From contig CACNPW010000010.1 of NCBI GenBank assembly GCA_902622475.1, forward strand, positions 1 through 33,175: a stretch of DNA of 33,175 nt. The letters are read 5' to 3'. The notes beneath the pieces were generated by a model. That model saw only the letters and a program-made list of their open reading frames with translations. It ran no database searches and was not told the DNA's origin. Position 1 is the stretch's first letter; each line of letters starts with the position of its first letter. The DNA comes from an uncultured Alphaproteobacteria bacterium (GTDB taxonomy: Bacteria > Pseudomonadota > Alphaproteobacteria > HIMB59 > GCA-002718135). Shown piece after piece: positions 32,998 through 33,175 of the stretch. Made by a program: the position numbers and the translations under genes.

Positions 32998-33175
32998 ATG
33001 GATAGTGAAAACTTATTAACTATAAAAAATTTAAGAACTCATTTTAGTGTTGGTGAATCAGTTGTTAAAGCTGTTGATGGTGTTTCTTTTAATTTAGAGG
33101 CAGGAAAAACTTTTGCGATAGTTGGGGAATCAGGTTCAGGTAAATCAATTACAGCTTTATCTATTATGGGCTTGT
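32998..33175 (+). CDS. Dpp/Opp-type ABC transporter ATP-binding protein (DppD-like, partial)
   Basis: The first 59 residues of an ATPase, cut by the window end. The N terminus is L-L-T-I-K-N-L-R-T-H-F, then A-V-D-G-V-S-F-N-L, and Walker A G-E-S-G-S-G-K-S is complete. The L-R-T-H-F and V-G-E-S-G-S-G-K-S pattern fits peptide-type DppD/OppD subunits. It starts one base after the preceding TAA. It could supply the ATPase missing from the dppABC operon or serve another transporter further downstream. Confidence 0.88.
   Translation, partial: MDSENLLTIKNLRTHFSVGESVVKAVDGVSFNLEAGKTFAIVGESGSGKSITALSIMGL

Overview
The window is a strongly AT-rich, densely packed bacterial segment. Genes overlap by 1-14 bases or sit a few bases apart, Lys/Asn/Ile are over-used, and the longest non-coding stretch is about 165 bases. 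Gene content (YajQ, RmuC, a YqaA/DedA-like membrane protein, Dpp-type ABC transporters, many M20/M24/M28/M32 peptidases) and composition suggest a streamlined marine alphaproteobacterium, SAR11-like or a similar low-GC lineage. That assignment is an inference from style; no rRNA or other taxonomic marker is present. No tRNA, rRNA, CRISPR array or mobile element was seen.

Layout. (1) 1-2017, minus strand: the 5' part of a family-5 substrate-binding protein whose two lobes appear in the reverse of the usual order, and a zinc-less MDR oxidoreductase. (2) 2127-5709, plus strand: an M28-like hydrolase, an EamA exporter and a dipeptide epimerase of the enolase superfamily. (3) 5706-10617, minus strand: a YqaA/DedA-like protein, RmuC, YajQ, a LysE exporter, an M20 PepT-like peptidase and a metal-dependent amidohydrolase. 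(4) 10667-11818, plus strand: an M24 Xaa-Pro peptidase. (5) 11842-18451, minus strand: a Dpp operon (dppA, hairpin, dppB, dppC), then a Gfo/Idh/MocA oxidoreductase, an SDR and an M20 dipeptidase. (6) 18588-23639, minus strand: an M32 carboxypeptidase, a class I aminotransferase, a VOC/epimerase protein, an NAD-dependent sugar epimerase-like protein that seems to start at ATT, and a second Gfo/Idh/MocA protein. (7) 23804 to the end, plus strand: a tightly coupled operon of two tandem DUF4438-like proteins, an Ldh2-family dehydrogenase, a creatinase-like (non-metallo) M24 protein, an amidohydrolase, an aminotransferase, a TIM-barrel glycosidase-like protein, a dihydroorotase/hydantoinase-like protein and the start of a DppD/OppD-like ATPase.

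Functionally the region looks like a peptide and amino-acid-derivative scavenging island. Uptake is by Dpp-type ABC transport. Trimming is by M20, M24, M28 and M32 enzymes and amidohydrolase dipeptidases, stereochemical conversion by the epimerase, deamination by the aminotransferases, and export of excess amino acids by LysE/EamA. The plus-strand operon from 23804 combines a cyclic-amide hydrolase type, a creatinase-type C-N hydrolase, an Ldh2 2-oxoacid/imine reductase type and an aminotransferase with two proteins of unknown function. It is the best candidate for an undescribed pathway.

A repeated 17-bp imperfect palindrome (consensus RTCATCACTRWWATGAY), usually with a third half-site 5 bp away, lies upstream of the M28 gene, dppA, the M32 operon and the DUF4438 operon. 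In three of the four cases it is 46-47 bases from the start codon. This ties the blocks into one probable regulon whose regulator is not in the window.
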